From positions 1-59,204 of the forward strand of contig JAUQQG010000061.1 in NCBI GenBank assembly GCA_030550015.1: a stretch of DNA of 59,204 bases, written 5' to 3'. The position numbers and the translations under genes were made by a program. The notes below the pieces were generated by a model, which ran no database searches, was not told the origin of the DNA, and was given only the letters and a program-made list of their open reading frames with translations. The stretch's first letter is position 1. Each line of letters begins with the position of its first letter. This document shows positions 1-8,024 of this stretch, piece by piece. The DNA comes from a bacterium. GTDB lineage: Bacteria > Sysuimicrobiota > Sysuimicrobiia > Sysuimicrobiales > Thermofontiviventaceae.

Positions 1-292
1 CAAGCTTACGGTGCAACGATCTTGGCATCCGAACCAGTACACGCCCGCTATACCGCCTCTCGCTCGCTGGCAGGGGGATCTCGTCGCCGTGCTTGTAGGC
101 GGTCTCAATCCACTTCCTGCGAGCATCTTCAATCATCTCTAAAGCCTCTTCAACCGTTTCTCCCTGCGAGATACACCCTGGAAGATCCAGGATCTCGACG
201 GTAAAGCCACCCTCCTCCTCTGGGTAGAGCGTGACTGGATACTTTAACTTCAGGTAATAGTCAAGTGGGTAGGGATTACTCTTCTGGTCCAT
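1..292 (-). CDS. hicB: HicB-type antitoxin, 3' end cut by window edge
   Basis: Antitoxin partner of the HicA mRNA interferase and probable autorepressor of the pair. Reading the minus strand from the ATG at 292-290 gives about 97 codons that run off the window. The N-terminal part is a typical HicB partial RNase-H-like fold: PVTLYPEEEGGFTVEILDLP, then GCISQGETVEEAL. The visible C-terminus (SGRVLVRMPRSLHRKL) looks like the start of a ribbon-helix-helix or CopG-like DNA-binding domain. An AGGAGGAGG ribosome binding site lies a few bases upstream. The start codon overlaps the 3' end of hicA by 17 bp, so translation is probably coupled. The order toxin-then-antitoxin is the usual hicAB order. Confidence 0.88.
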   Translation of the reverse strand, partial: MDQKSNPYPLDYYLKLKYPVTLYPEEEGGFTVEILDLPGCISQGETVEEALEMIEDARRKWIETAYKHGDEIPLPASERRYSGRVLVRMPRSLHRKL

Positions 293-530
293 ACCCCTCC
301 TCCTCCAAAAGCATTCGTATCTTTCGGACGTATTGCCTCTTTACTTTCCTTCCGTGAACAGTCGGCACGGTAATCATTTGTCCTTTGGAATTGCGAAACA
401 CATGGTGGCTTCCCTTACCGCCTCCTGTCGGTCGATACCCAAGGAGCTCAAGGACTCTGACAACATCACCAAAAGAGACTTCCGGGGGGTCGCGAAAGAA
501 TTGGGCGATGAGCTTGTCACGTTTTGTCAT
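276..530 (-). CDS. hicA: HicA-type mRNA interferase toxin
   Basis: Small toxin expected to cleave mRNA and be neutralised by the HicB encoded next to it. The protein is 84 aa, with a HicA/YcfA dsRBD-like fold. It begins TKRDKLIAQF and carries LLGYRPTGGGKGSHHVFRN; the His in the GSH motif is the catalytic residue of the family. I chose the ATG at 530 because it gives the canonical N-terminus and because a good promoter -10 box (559-564) overlaps the next upstream ATG at 563. A longer reading frame to 593 exists but would start inside the promoter. There is no clear Shine-Dalgarno sequence before 530; a dyad sits directly in front of it. Confidence 0.85.
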   Translation of the reverse strand: MTKRDKLIAQFFRDPPEVSFGDVVRVLELLGYRPTGGGKGSHHVFRNSKGQMITVPTVHGRKVKRQYVRKIRMLLEEEGYGPEE

Positions 531-550
531 CGATACGTGGAATGATATCG
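531..550. promoter_or_regulatory. Candidate HicAB operator dyad
   Basis: Inverted repeat with 5-bp arms, CGATA-N10-TATCG, directly abutting the hicA start codon and lying between the predicted transcription start and the coding region. The position fits autoregulation by HicB. The arms are short, so this is a position-based inference. Confidence 0.4.
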
Positions 551-558
551 CCGGTACT

Positions 559-587
559 AGCATAGCCCTTCCCCGTTCCACAGTCAA
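559..587 (-). promoter_or_regulatory. Predicted sigma70 promoter of hicAB
   Basis: On the minus strand, TTGACT (582-587) is followed after 17 bp by TATGCT (559-564). The predicted start of transcription falls about 20 bases before the hicA ATG at 530. This was read by eye and compared with TTGACA/TATAAT. Confidence 0.5.
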
Positions 588-697
588 CAGCAAACGTACG
601 TTCGTAACTCACCACGGCTTCTTGCCCCAGGGAGCTTCTACGCTTCACTTCGCCCAAAGACGTCGGGGGAGTTTTACCCAAAGAAAGAGAAAAGACA

Positions 698-1198
698 ATG
701 AGGGAACGGACCGTTAAGCTCAAGGTCGAGTGTGCTACTCCTCTGACTAATGATCAAGCCGAATCGATCCTCGAGGAGGTCGAGGTGCATGCAGGAACTG
801 TTAGCTATGGTCCGAGAGCAATATCTGCGTGGCTGTTTGTTGAAGCGGAGGCACCGTCAAAGGCGATTTGTGCCGGACTGCGGATCTTTCTCAAGGCGTT
901 GAGGCGGGCGAAAATCGGGCCCGTTTCGATTATGGATGCCGAAGCTCAATTGTGGGATGGTTTCGTACGCGAAATCGACGAGCCGAACATCCCAGAACTT
1001 GTGGGTGTGTCGGAGGTCGTGAGAACCCTCGAGGTCTCTAAGCAGCGCGTATCAGAACGTGCACGCCGACCAGATTTTCCTGCCCCGGTCGCTACCCTCT
1101 CTATCGACCCGATCCGGAAAAAGAATGCAACATTTCGTTTCCTTAGCAGGTGGCCCCGAAAGCCTGGAAGGCTTCGAAAGAAAGAGGCAACATCCTAA
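698..1198 (+). CDS. Hypothetical protein with C-terminal helix-turn-helix
   Basis: Protein of 166 aa with unknown role. The first 85 residues look like a small alpha/beta domain without a family I recognise. From about residue 95 there is a helix-turn-helix of the type seen in small excisionase/AlpA-like regulators: VGVSEVVRTLEVSKQRVSER, then ARRPDFPAPVA, and a C-terminal FLSRWPRKPGRLRKK tail. It is one of only two plus-strand genes in the window and diverges from hicAB. A purine-rich stretch AAAGAGAAAAG precedes the ATG. It ends about 45 bp before the tRNA-Cys gene. It may be a DNA-binding regulator of a small accessory unit; the function is not established. Confidence 0.7.
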   Translation: MRERTVKLKVECATPLTNDQAESILEEVEVHAGTVSYGPRAISAWLFVEAEAPSKAICAGLRIFLKALRRAKIGPVSIMDAEAQLWDGFVREIDEPNIPELVGVSEVVRTLEVSKQRVSERARRPDFPAPVATLSIDPIRKKNATFRFLSRWPRKPGRLRKKEATS

Positions 1199-1243
1199 AC
1201 CTTGCAGATGTCCTCATGGTGTCGAGCTCGATGCACAGGTCCA

Positions 1244-1319
1244 TGGAGGCGGCGCCGGGACTTGAACCCGGGAATAGAGGATTTGCAGTCCTCCGCCTTT
1301 GCCCCTTGGCTACGCCGCC
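1244..1319 (-). tRNA. tRNA-Cys (anticodon GCA)
   Basis: The minus strand folds as a complete cloverleaf. The acceptor arm pairs GGCGGCG with CGCCGCC, the discriminator base is U as expected for tRNA-Cys, and an encoded CCA occupies 1244-1246. The anticodon arm GGAGGACTGCAAATCCTC places GCA at 1284-1286, position 34-36 of the molecule. The T arm is CCGGGTTCAAGTCCCGG. Without CCA the gene is 73 nt (1247-1319). Confidence 0.96.
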
Positions 1320-1326
1320 AGCTCCG

Positions 1327-1332
1327 AGTATA
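1327..1332 (-). promoter_or_regulatory. Likely -10 box of tRNA-Cys
   Basis: TATACT on the minus strand, ending 7 bases before the mature tRNA 5' end, so transcription would start almost at the tRNA. No convincing -35 at 16-18 bp; a TGGACA lies 22 bp upstream, which is too far. Confidence 0.35.
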
Positions 1333-1382
1333 TCTTGCCACGTTGAAGGGCGTTTGTCCAGAAAGAGACATGCACCGTTGGA

Positions 1383-2129
1383 CTACTTGTAGCTCATCAC
1401 CCAGATCTCTATGGACTTGGGGAGCTCGGCCGGGAGATCAACTTGGTGACCCACGCGTTTTACGTTCGCCTTGCCCTTCAGGAACTCGTCCACCGGTGCG
1501 ATGGACCAGCTGGCAGTGGCTTCGGTCCGAAAGTGCATGGGTATGACGATCGGCGGCTTGATCTGAGCCAGGACCTGGTCTGCCTCCTTCGCATCGATGG
1601 TAAAGAAGCCACCCACAGGAATCATCACCACGTTCACGCTACCGACGGCCTTCACTTGGTCTTCGGTAAGGACGTGACCGAGGTCCCCAAGATGAGCGAG
1701 ACGTAAGCCATCCATCTCGAAGACGAAAATCGCGTTCTTCCCCCGATGGCTCCCCTTCGACCCGTCGTGGTAGGTGGGAACAGTCGTGATCGTCACCTTC
1801 CCAACTTGCTCTTTGACCTGGGCCCACTCTTTGCCCCCGTCCTTAAGGCCACGGATGACCTTCGGGTTGCCCTTGGCCATTTGGACAAAGTTGTGGTCAA
1901 AGTGCTCGTGGGAAACCGTCACCACAGATGGACGCACGTCAGGCATCGGGTAGCCCACCGATCGATCAAATGGGTCGGTCAGGATCGTCGTCCCATCGGG
2001 CGCAGTGATCAAAAATGTCGCGTGGCCGAAATACCGGAGTGTCACCTTCCTCACCCCCTCGCTCTCTGCTTCCTGAAATGCCACGACGACCAAAGCGAGC
2101 GTCGTTACAAGGGCCAGGACAATACACAT
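1383..2129 (-). CDS. Exported metallo-beta-lactamase-fold metal-dependent hydrolase (UlaG-like)
   Basis: Metal-dependent hydrolase of the UlaG/L-ascorbate-6-phosphate lactonase-like branch of the metallo-beta-lactamase superfamily. The 248-aa protein starts at ATG 2129, preceded by GGAAGGAAAAGA; longer in-frame starts run into non-conserved sequence. The N-terminus MCIVLALVTTLALVVVAFQ is a signal peptide or membrane anchor, so it acts outside the cytoplasmic membrane. The metal-binding motif SHEHFDH is present, with DPF upstream and HLGDLGH and MHFRT further along as the other metal ligands. It is the last gene of the left-hand operon, about 125 bp after the thiolase gene. The substrate is not known, and the family is too broad to assign one. 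Confidence 0.85.
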   Translation of the reverse strand: MCIVLALVTTLALVVVAFQEAESEGVRKVTLRYFGHATFLITAPDGTTILTDPFDRSVGYPMPDVRPSVVTVSHEHFDHNFVQMAKGNPKVIRGLKDGGKEWAQVKEQVGKVTITTVPTYHDGSKGSHRGKNAIFVFEMDGLRLAHLGDLGHVLTEDQVKAVGSVNVVMIPVGGFFTIDAKEADQVLAQIKPPIVIPMHFRTEATASWSIAPVDEFLKGKANVKRVGHQVDLPAELPKSIEIWVMSYK

Positions 2130-2195
2130 TCTTTTCCTTCCTTCATCCTTCTCCCCTCCTAGCACCGACTCACCCATCCTGTTCTCTGGGAGAGC

Positions 2196-2217
2196 AAAAC
2201 CTTCCTCTCCGGAAAGG
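2196..2217 (-). terminator. Weak terminator-like hairpin after the thiolase gene
   Basis: Minus-strand CCTTTCC-GGAGA-GGAAGG, a 6-bp stem with one bulge, followed by GTTTTG. It lies in the 125-bp spacer between the thiolase stop and the metallo-hydrolase start. The stem is short and the T run is only four bases, so it could equally be chance. Confidence 0.3.
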
Positions 2218-2254
2218 GACCTCTGCGGGTTCGGGAGCGCCCCTCCATCTGCTC

Positions 2255-3454
2255 TTACAGTGCTTCCACGACAACGGCAATTCCTTGCCCTACGCCAATG
2301 CACATGGTCGCCAGCCCATACCTCCCCCTCCGGCGGCGCAGCTCATGGACCAGAGTGGTGAGGATCCTGGCGCCTGTGCACCCGAGGGGATGGCCAAGGG
2401 CAATCGCGCCCCCGTTGGGGTTAAGCTTTTCTAGAGGGATGCCAAGCTCCCGGATGCACGGAATGACTTGCGCGGCGAAGGCTTCGTTTAACTCCACAAC
2501 ATCCATATCCTCGATGGTGAGCCCAGCACGTTTCAAGACCTTTTGCGTCGCTGGAATAGGGCCAAGTCCCATATATGCCGGATCTACCCCAGCCACTGCG
2601 GAGGCCACGATCCTTGCCATGGGCTGGAGTCCCAGCTCCTCTGCTTTCTCTAGGGAGGTAAGAAGCAGCGCAGCTGCCCCGTCGTTGATCCCAGAGGAGT
2701 TCCCGGCGGTTACCGTCCCACCTTTCTTAAAGATTGGTGGTAACGTAGCCAGCTTCTCCAGGGTCGTGTCCGGCCGGGGATGCTCATCTACTTCCACCAC
2801 GTGAACTTCCCCGCCGGGACGCGGGATCACCACCGGGACAATCTCGTCTCGGAAGCGGCCTTCCGCAATCGCCCGAGTAGCCTTCTGATGGCTGAGGAGG
2901 GCAAACCGGTCTTGCTCTTCGCGCGTCACGCCGAAGTGCTCTGCAACGATCTCCGCTGTCTCGCCCATACTGTACGGCGGGTACATCTCAGCGAGCTTGG
3001 GATTGATCAAACGCCAACCGATCGTGGTGTCATAGAGCGTGAGCTCGCCGCGGGGGAATGCCGTCGAGGGCTTCGCCATGACAAAAGGAGCTCTGGTCAT
3101 GGACTCAACGCCCCCGGCGATGAACACATCGCCCTCTCCTACTTTGATGGCATGCGCTGCAGAGATCACCGCCTGCATCCCAGAGCCACAGAGACGGTTG
3201 ACCGTCTGTCCGGCCACGGTCACGGGAAGGCCGGCGAGCAACAACGCCATGCGGGCGACGTTACGGTTGTCCTCCCCAGCCTGGTTTGCTGCACCGAAGA
3301 TCACGTCTTCGATGAGGGACGGATCTAGCTTCGTCCGTTCCAGGAGCGCCCGGATCACGTGCGCAGCGAGGTCATCGGGCCGCACGTCACGCAGGATGCC
3401 GTTGTATCGCCCAATGGGCGTCCGCACTGCGTCGATGATGACTGGCGTTCCCAT
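2255..3454 (-). CDS. Acetyl-CoA acyltransferase (thiolase)
   Basis: Thiolase of 399 aa, the usual length for the PcaF/FadA/AtoB family, which cleaves 3-oxoacyl-CoA with CoA to release acetyl-CoA. The nucleophilic cysteine is Cys89 in [11 protein letters not shown]. The His motif [17 protein letters not shown] and the second Cys in CIGVGQG near the C-terminus are intact. N-terminus [13 protein letters not shown] is typical. The ATG is preceded by AGGAAG. It could carry out the terminal step of dicarboxylic acyl-CoA (pimeloyl- or 3-oxoadipyl-CoA type) beta-oxidation in this island. It lies 26 bp after the ABC permease gene and is separate from the DUF35-linked thiolase at 6.3-7.5 kb. Confidence 0.93.
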   Translation of the reverse strand: MGTPVIIDAVRTPIGRYNGILRDVRPDDLAAHVIRALLERTKLDPSLIEDVIFGAANQAGEDNRNVARMALLLAGLPVTVAGQTVNRLCGSGMQAVISAAHAIKVGEGDVFIAGGVESMTRAPFVMAKPSTAFPRGELTLYDTTIGWRLINPKLAEMYPPYSMGETAEIVAEHFGVTREEQDRFALLSHQKATRAIAEGRFRDEIVPVVIPRPGGEVHVVEVDEHPRPDTTLEKLATLPPIFKKGGTVTAGNSSGINDGAAALLLTSLEKAEELGLQPMARIVASAVAGVDPAYMGLGPIPATQKVLKRAGLTIEDMDVVELNEAFAAQVIPCIRELGIPLEKLNPNGGAIALGHPLGCTGARILTTLVHELRRRRGRYGLATMCIGVGQGIAVVVEAL

Positions 3455-3480
3455 TGCAGCTTCCTGCCCTTACTCCGATG

Positions 3481-4272
3481 TCACGACCCCTGCACACGGG
3501 AGGATGCAGGCTTCCAAACCGAAAGGCGTTGCTCCAAATTTTTGACTAGGCTGTCAATGACCCACACCACGGCCAGCAATACGATCAGGCCAGCGAAAAC
3601 ACCCGTCGCATCAAACATCGCCTGGCTGAAGGCGATACGGTAACCCAGGCCCCGGTTCGCGCCCAGATACTCCCCTACTACGGCACCGATCAGGGCAAAT
3701 CCTACGCTCACCCGGAGCCCGCTGAACACCCAGCTCAGCGCTGAAGGGATGAGAACGTGCCATGTAATGTCCACTGGTCGTGCGCCAAGGACACGGGCCT
3801 TGGCGATGAGATCCGGGTCCACCTCCTTGATCCCGGAGTAGGTGGCGAAGAGCACAGGGAAGATCACGATCACTGCACTCAGCACCACCTTCGAGGCCAA
3901 GCCGATCCCAAACCAGAGGATGAACAGAGGAACGAGCACAAGACGGGGCGTGGCGTTGAACAGGACCATAAAGGGAGTGAACACCGCGTCCAGAATGGGA
4001 ACAGTTGCGAGGAAGTACCCCAAAACAATCCCGCCGCCTGTCCCCAAAGCAAATCCCAGCAGCATCTCGTACACCGTGGTGAGAAGATCGACGGCCAAAA
4101 CCCCCTGGCGCGCCCAGTAGGCGATCGTGGCGATGATCCGGGAGGGCATACTATAGAAGAAGGGGTCGAGGAATCCGCTCCTCCCGCCGAGCTCCCAGAG
4201 AATCAAGAATGCAACCACAATCCCTGCCTGGAGCACAGCAGCGACCCTGTGGTCAATCACCCTGTTGCCCAT
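3481..4272 (-). CDS. ABC transporter permease, NitT/TauT (SsuC) type
   Basis: Membrane permease of a nitrate/sulfonate/taurine-type importer. The protein has about 263 residues from ATG 4272 (ribosome site GAGGTGG), with six hydrophobic segments. The cytoplasmic EAA-like loop is visible as YSGIKEVDPDLIAKARVLGA, which contacts the ATPase. The start overlaps the end of the ATP-binding subunit gene by 20 bp. Its substrate-binding protein is encoded separately at 8.0-9.0 kb, with prpF and the DUF35/thiolase pair in between. This arrangement suggests uptake of an acid degraded by the surrounding enzymes rather than of taurine. Confidence 0.9.
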   Translation of the reverse strand: MGNRVIDHRVAAVLQAGIVVAFLILWELGGRSGFLDPFFYSMPSRIIATIAYWARQGVLAVDLLTTVYEMLLGFALGTGGGIVLGYFLATVPILDAVFTPFMVLFNATPRLVLVPLFILWFGIGLASKVVLSAVIVIFPVLFATYSGIKEVDPDLIAKARVLGARPVDITWHVLIPSALSWVFSGLRVSVGFALIGAVVGEYLGANRGLGYRIAFSQAMFDATGVFAGLIVLLAVVWVIDSLVKNLEQRLSVWKPASSRVQGS

Positions 4273-5074
4273 AACTGGCCACCACCTCATCCCTCAAATC
4301 TTCCCAGACCATCCGGTAGACCTTGAGGAACTCAGGGCTGGCACGGATCTCAGCGACATTCCTTGGACGGGGGAGATCGATGGAGTGCCGCGCTTTGACC
4401 CGCCCAGGCCGGGCAGTAAAAACCACAACCTCGTCAGAGAGCGCAATGGCCTCCTCGAGATCGTGTGTCACGAAGACAATGGTCGACTTCAGCCCTGACC
4501 AAAGATGCAACAGCTCGTTCTCCATTCTGTCCCTGGTGTGGACATCCAGGGCCGTGAAGGGCTCATCCATCAAGATAATGGAGGGTTCGTAGACCAGGGT
4601 CTGGGCCAGGGCCACACGCTTCCGCATCCCCCCCGAGAGCTGGTAGGGATAGTGGTCCTCAAAGCCAGTTAGGCCAACGCGCTTGATCCAGCTCATCACG
4701 CGGTCATGGATCTCTTCACGAGGGAAACGACGGAACAGGAGCGGAAGGGCGATGTTCTCATACACCGTCTTCCATGGCATCAAGGCATCCTTCTGGAAGA
4801 TGAAACCAAGATCTTGGCAGACGTCCGTAACGGGAGAACCGTTGATGAAGACCTGCCCACTTGTAGGAAGCAGGAGACCGGCGATGATGGCCAGCAATGT
4901 GGACTTTCCGCAACCGCTTGGGCCGACAATGGAAACAAATCTCTCCCGGGCGATCTCCAGGGTTACATCCTCCAGAGCGATCACGGTTCTTCCGAGACCC
5001 TGGAAGCGGTGGGAAACTTGATGGAGCGCAATCGCGAGCCGATCCGAAGTAAGTCGCTCCCCCGTACCGATCAT
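4253..5074 (-). CDS. ABC transporter ATP-binding protein, NitT/TauT (SsuB) type
   Basis: ATPase of the same importer, 273 aa. Walker A GPSGCGKST is at residues 51-59, the Q-loop is near FIFQKDALMPW, the signature LSGGM at 146-150, Walker B SIILMDEPF at about 165-173, and the H-loop FVTHDLEEA follows. Residues such as MPWKTVYENIALPL are typical of the nitrate/sulfonate/bicarbonate subgroup. It follows prpF by 9 bp and overlaps the permease gene, consistent with one transcript. Confidence 0.93.
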   Translation of the reverse strand: MIGTGERLTSDRLAIALHQVSHRFQGLGRTVIALEDVTLEIARERFVSIVGPSGCGKSTLLAIIAGLLLPTSGQVFINGSPVTDVCQDLGFIFQKDALMPWKTVYENIALPLLFRRFPREEIHDRVMSWIKRVGLTGFEDHYPYQLSGGMRKRVALAQTLVYEPSIILMDEPFTALDVHTRDRMENELLHLWSGLKSTIVFVTHDLEEAIALSDEVVVFTARPGRVKARHSIDLPRPRNVAEIRASPEFLKVYRMVWEDLRDEVVASYGQQGD

Positions 5075-5083
5075 CTCGGCATT

Positions 5084-6217
5084 TTATTCCTCCAAGACGC
5101 TCGGACGTATGAAGGCATACCCCTCCATGAGCCTGCGGGCGGTTCGAGAGTAGGCCGCACGCTCTACCATCCACTCTTCGTCGCGCTCAACAACCCGGAC
5201 CCGAAGGGGGAAGGTCCCGCTAGGATGGCCGATGACGAACTCCTCACCGGAACGTGAACGGCAGACCTCAAAGGGAACAGACCCAGGAATCGCGGCAGCG
5301 ACGGCGGTGCACACAGCAGCTGTAGCGGCAAAGGTTTTGTGCATCACGGGAGGCCTGCCCCCGATGAGACGAGCAAGAAGGTGGATCTCTCCTGCATCTA
5401 CCTCTTTTCCAGTGAATGCCCGGTAGGAACGGGGAGGGGCGACGGCGATGGGAATTGGGATCAACCCACCTCTGGGGAGGTCCAGCAAGCGTGCCACCTC
5501 TGTTTTGATGGCCACGATCGCTGCCGCATGGTCCGAGGTGAGGTCGTGGGGTCCTTCCGTCCCTTTTAACCCCACGGCCTCTGCGGGGAAGAAGACACAG
5601 AGGTTAGCGATATCCACGACGCTGACCGGGACCATGCGATCGAGGATCGGTACATGGATCCTCTCCGTGGGACGGCCCATAGGAAGGAGCCTCCCGGTGG
5701 AAGCACCCACACTCCCGGTATAGTCTAGGACGATCTCCGCACCCGTTCCGGGAACGCCATCAATGGCAAATTCCCCCTCCACCTGAGGAACACCATCTGC
5801 CACTGGCACCTCAGCCACGAGAACACTCCGTGTGTTGGTGTTGTGCATGCGCACGCGGGTGACTGGCTCGACGGCGCGGACCCACCCTTCCTCCAGGGCA
5901 TAGACACCCACGGCAGCGGAGAGGTTCCCGCAATTGATGTCATAGTCGATGAAGGGCTCTGTGATGCTCACTTGCCCAAACGTATAGTCGAGGTCCGCAT
6001 CTGGACGGGAGGGGGGACCGACAATGATCACCTTGCTTGTGAGGATGTCTGCACCCCCGAGGCCATCGATCTGACGCGGATCTGGGCTCCCGAACAGGGC
6101 CAGGATCACCCGGTCGCGCTTTACCGGGTCCGAGGGGAGATCGTTGGCCCGCAGGAAGAGGCCTTTGCTCGTCCCTCCCCGCATAATCACACACCGGATA
6201 GGGATCTGACGACCCAT
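5084..6217 (-). CDS. prpF: PrpF-family isomerase (2-methylaconitate isomerase or 4-oxalomesaconate tautomerase type)
   Basis: Protein of 377 aa with the two-domain diaminopimelate-epimerase-like fold of the PrpF family. The N-terminal signature CVIMRGGTSKGLFL, then QIDGLGGADILTSKV, is diagnostic. DINCGNLSAAVGV carries one expected active-site cysteine. Relatives move a double bond in aconitate-like tricarboxylates or tautomerise oxalomesaconate during gallate and protocatechuate degradation. There is no prpC, prpD or acnD beside it, so a 2-methylcitrate cycle role is unlikely. It sits between the DUF35/thiolase pair and an ABC importer. The exact substrate is unresolved. Start ATG 6217 follows AAGGAGGGAGAAG. 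Confidence 0.9.
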   Translation of the reverse strand: MGRQIPIRCVIMRGGTSKGLFLRANDLPSDPVKRDRVILALFGSPDPRQIDGLGGADILTSKVIIVGPPSRPDADLDYTFGQVSITEPFIDYDINCGNLSAAVGVYALEEGWVRAVEPVTRVRMHNTNTRSVLVAEVPVADGVPQVEGEFAIDGVPGTGAEIVLDYTGSVGASTGRLLPMGRPTERIHVPILDRMVPVSVVDIANLCVFFPAEAVGLKGTEGPHDLTSDHAAAIVAIKTEVARLLDLPRGGLIPIPIAVAPPRSYRAFTGKEVDAGEIHLLARLIGGRPPVMHKTFAATAAVCTAVAAAIPGSVPFEVCRSRSGEEFVIGHPSGTFPLRVRVVERDEEWMVERAAYSRTARRLMEGYAFIRPSVLEE

Positions 6218-6301
6218 CTTCTCCCTCCTTCAGGGTACCGTGGTTCCTCTCGAGACAAGGGAAATAACCCCACGATTGCAAAAGGGCTCTCGCCTGAAGT
6301 T

Positions 6302-6328
6302 AAAAAGGTTTTACCGAGGCCAAAAACC
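6302..6328 (-). terminator. Candidate rho-independent terminator or attenuator before prpF
   Basis: Three bases after the thiolase-like stop codon the minus strand reads GGTTTT-N10-AAAACC followed directly by TTTTT. The stem has only two G-C pairs per arm, so termination would be partial. It would let prpF and the downstream ABC genes be expressed less than the upstream beta-oxidation genes. Confidence 0.42.
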
Positions 6329-6330
6329 CC

Positions 6331-7473
6331 TCACCTCGTGGCAATGATCACCGTGCAGGCTGCCCCTTCGATGCCGGCCGCCTTCCCTCCGCGGCAGTGG
6401 GCCAAGCCCACTTTCGCCCTTGCGATCTGGCGATCCCCTGCCTCTCCCCGGAGCTGCCGCACAAGCTCCACCACCTGCGCAACACCCGTCGCGCCTAACG
6501 GGTGCCCTTTCCCCAAGAGGCCACCACTTGGATTGATGGGCAGGCGCCCGTTGATATCCGCCTCCCCGCGGGCCACCCGCTTGGGGTACTCCCCCACAGG
6601 ATAGAGGCCCAGGCCCTCCACCCGTAAGACCTCGGCGATGGAGAAGCAGTCGTGGACCTCGGCGAAGTCCACATCTTCAGGGCCAATCCCTGCCCGTTCA
6701 TAGGCATCCTGGGCGGTGCGATGAGTCAGTTCCTCGAAGGCCATGGATGGAAGTCCCACCTCCACAGTTCCTGTGCGCAGCGCAGCCGCCGCGATCCTCA
6801 CGGCGCGACGCGAGGAGAGCTTGGCGACGGCCCAGCCGCTGGCAAGGATCACCGCTGCAGCGCCGTCGCTCACCGGCGAGCAATCATATAGCCGCAGCGG
6901 GTCAGCGATGAGACGGGAGTTCAGGACTTCCTCCAAGGTAACGGGGTTCTGGAACTGTGCGTAGGGGTTCAGGCTGGCGTTGCGCTTGTTCTTTACTGCG
7001 ATGAGCGCGAGTTCCTCGCGCGTCGTACCGAATTCCTCCATATGGCGCCTGGCTCGCATGGCATAGATCCCTGGCATGGTGAGGCCGACCGCTGCCTCCA
7101 AATCGTCCTCCCCAGGAGTCAGCGCGCCCCGGAACCGTGTGGTCAGGTGCTCCAGCCCAAACGCCAGAACAACGTCGTGCTCCCTGGCGCGAATGGCGAG
7201 ATACCCCTCCCGGATTGCCGTGGCTCCGCTTGAACAGGCATTCTCCACGTTCGTGAGGGGGATACCGGCGAGACCGACCTGGGCAAGAACCTTCTGCCCT
7301 GTCACCATGCCTCCGAACACGTGGCCGCAGTAGGCTGCCTCGATACGCCGCGGGTCGATCTCCGCATCTTTGATCGCCTCTAAGACAGCCTCTGCGCCAA
7401 GGTCCACAGCAGTGCGGTCGGGATGCTTGCCGAATTTGGTCATCCCTACTCCAATTACATACACATCCTCCAT
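6331..7473 (-). CDS. Thiolase-like acyltransferase, partner of the DUF35 protein
   Basis: Thiolase-fold protein of 380 aa of the lipid-transfer/SCP2-type branch. The active-site cysteine is Cys80 in NACSSGATAI; the His motif is NPSGGLLGKGHPLGATG. The C-terminal CRGG replaces the usual CxGxG, as in members that work with a small DUF35 OB-fold partner. Such a partner is encoded immediately upstream (7.57-8.0 kb). The same two-protein arrangement occurs in the benzoylsuccinyl-CoA thiolase BbsAB of anaerobic toluene degraders and in archaeal HMG-CoA biosynthesis. With CaiB, crotonase and SDR genes upstream, a beta-oxidation thiolase for an unusual branched or dicarboxylic acyl-CoA is the best inference. 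Start ATG 7473. Confidence 0.88.
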   Translation of the reverse strand: MEDVYVIGVGMTKFGKHPDRTAVDLGAEAVLEAIKDAEIDPRRIEAAYCGHVFGGMVTGQKVLAQVGLAGIPLTNVENACSSGATAIREGYLAIRAREHDVVLAFGLEHLTTRFRGALTPGEDDLEAAVGLTMPGIYAMRARRHMEEFGTTREELALIAVKNKRNASLNPYAQFQNPVTLEEVLNSRLIADPLRLYDCSPVSDGAAAVILASGWAVAKLSSRRAVRIAAAALRTGTVEVGLPSMAFEELTHRTAQDAYERAGIGPEDVDFAEVHDCFSIAEVLRVEGLGLYPVGEYPKRVARGEADINGRLPINPSGGLLGKGHPLGATGVAQVVELVRQLRGEAGDRQIARAKVGLAHCRGGKAAGIEGAACTVIIATR

Positions 7474-7556
7474 AGGATCGCCTCCCGATCTACGTTACCC
7501 GGCCTTGTCCTTTTGTTTGTCACGTTTATCTTGGTTTTTAGCTCATTATAGAAACC

Positions 7557-7580
7557 ACGACTCACGATTCACGACTCACG
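7557..7580. repeat. Short tandem repeat, 7-bp unit ACGAYTC
   Basis: Three and a half copies: ACGACTC, ACGATTC, ACGACTC, ACG. The array spans the stop codon of the DUF35 gene and the start of the spacer to the thiolase-like gene. The remainder of this 95-bp spacer shows no gene. Confidence 0.6.
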
Positions 7581-8006
7581 GACCCATGGGCCCACTGGAC
7601 GAAACCGGTACCCGATGATCGCACGGCCCTCCTGGTCTCGTCCTACCTCTTCAAACACAACCTCCACGGGCATGCCAATGCGTACCGCTTCGGGGGAGCA
7701 CTGGGTGAGCTGGGCCAGCACCCGCACTCCCTCTGGAAGGTCCACATAAACCAGGATGTAGGGAACCTGGAACTCCGGCGTGGATTGATAGATAGTGGTG
7801 TAGGTATACACTGTGCCTTGCTTGCTCAGAGGCAGGACCTCGATCTTCTGGGAAAGGCATTTCGCGCACACTCGCCGGCTTGGGAAGTACCAGGTCCGAC
7901 AATGACGACATCGACCCCCAAGAAGCTCTCCCACGCCCTCCTCAAACCGGAAGAGCCCCTGGCGGAAAGGCACATATGCCTGAGAGGCAACGTTTGCGTC
8001 CGACAT
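7569..8006 (-). CDS. Zn-ribbon OB-fold protein (DUF35)
   Basis: Protein of 145 aa with a rubredoxin-like zinc ribbon followed by an OB fold. The four zinc ligands Cys33, Cys36, Cys47 and Cys50 appear as CRHC and CAKC. The OB part contains GTVYTYTTIYQSTPEF and the typical VYVDLPEGVRVLAQL. Proteins of this family bind a thiolase and shape its acyl-CoA tunnel; examples are BbsA and the archaeal HMG-CoA synthase/thiolase bridge. It directly precedes the thiolase-like gene. Start ATG 8006 follows GGGGGAGAAAGAG. Confidence 0.92.
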   Translation of the reverse strand: MSDANVASQAYVPFRQGLFRFEEGVGELLGGRCRHCRTWYFPSRRVCAKCLSQKIEVLPLSKQGTVYTYTTIYQSTPEFQVPYILVYVDLPEGVRVLAQLTQCSPEAVRIGMPVEVVFEEVGRDQEGRAIIGYRFRPVGPWVRES

Positions 8007-8024
8007 CTCTTTCTCCCCCTGTCT

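Noticed and set aside
1333-1360. TGGACA as -35 box of tRNA-Cys
   Set aside because: The spacer to TATACT is 22 bp, too long for a sigma70 promoter.
5084-6217. 2-Methylcitrate cycle assignment for prpF
   Set aside because: No prpB, prpC, prpD or acnD gene occurs in the window; the family also includes other isomerases.
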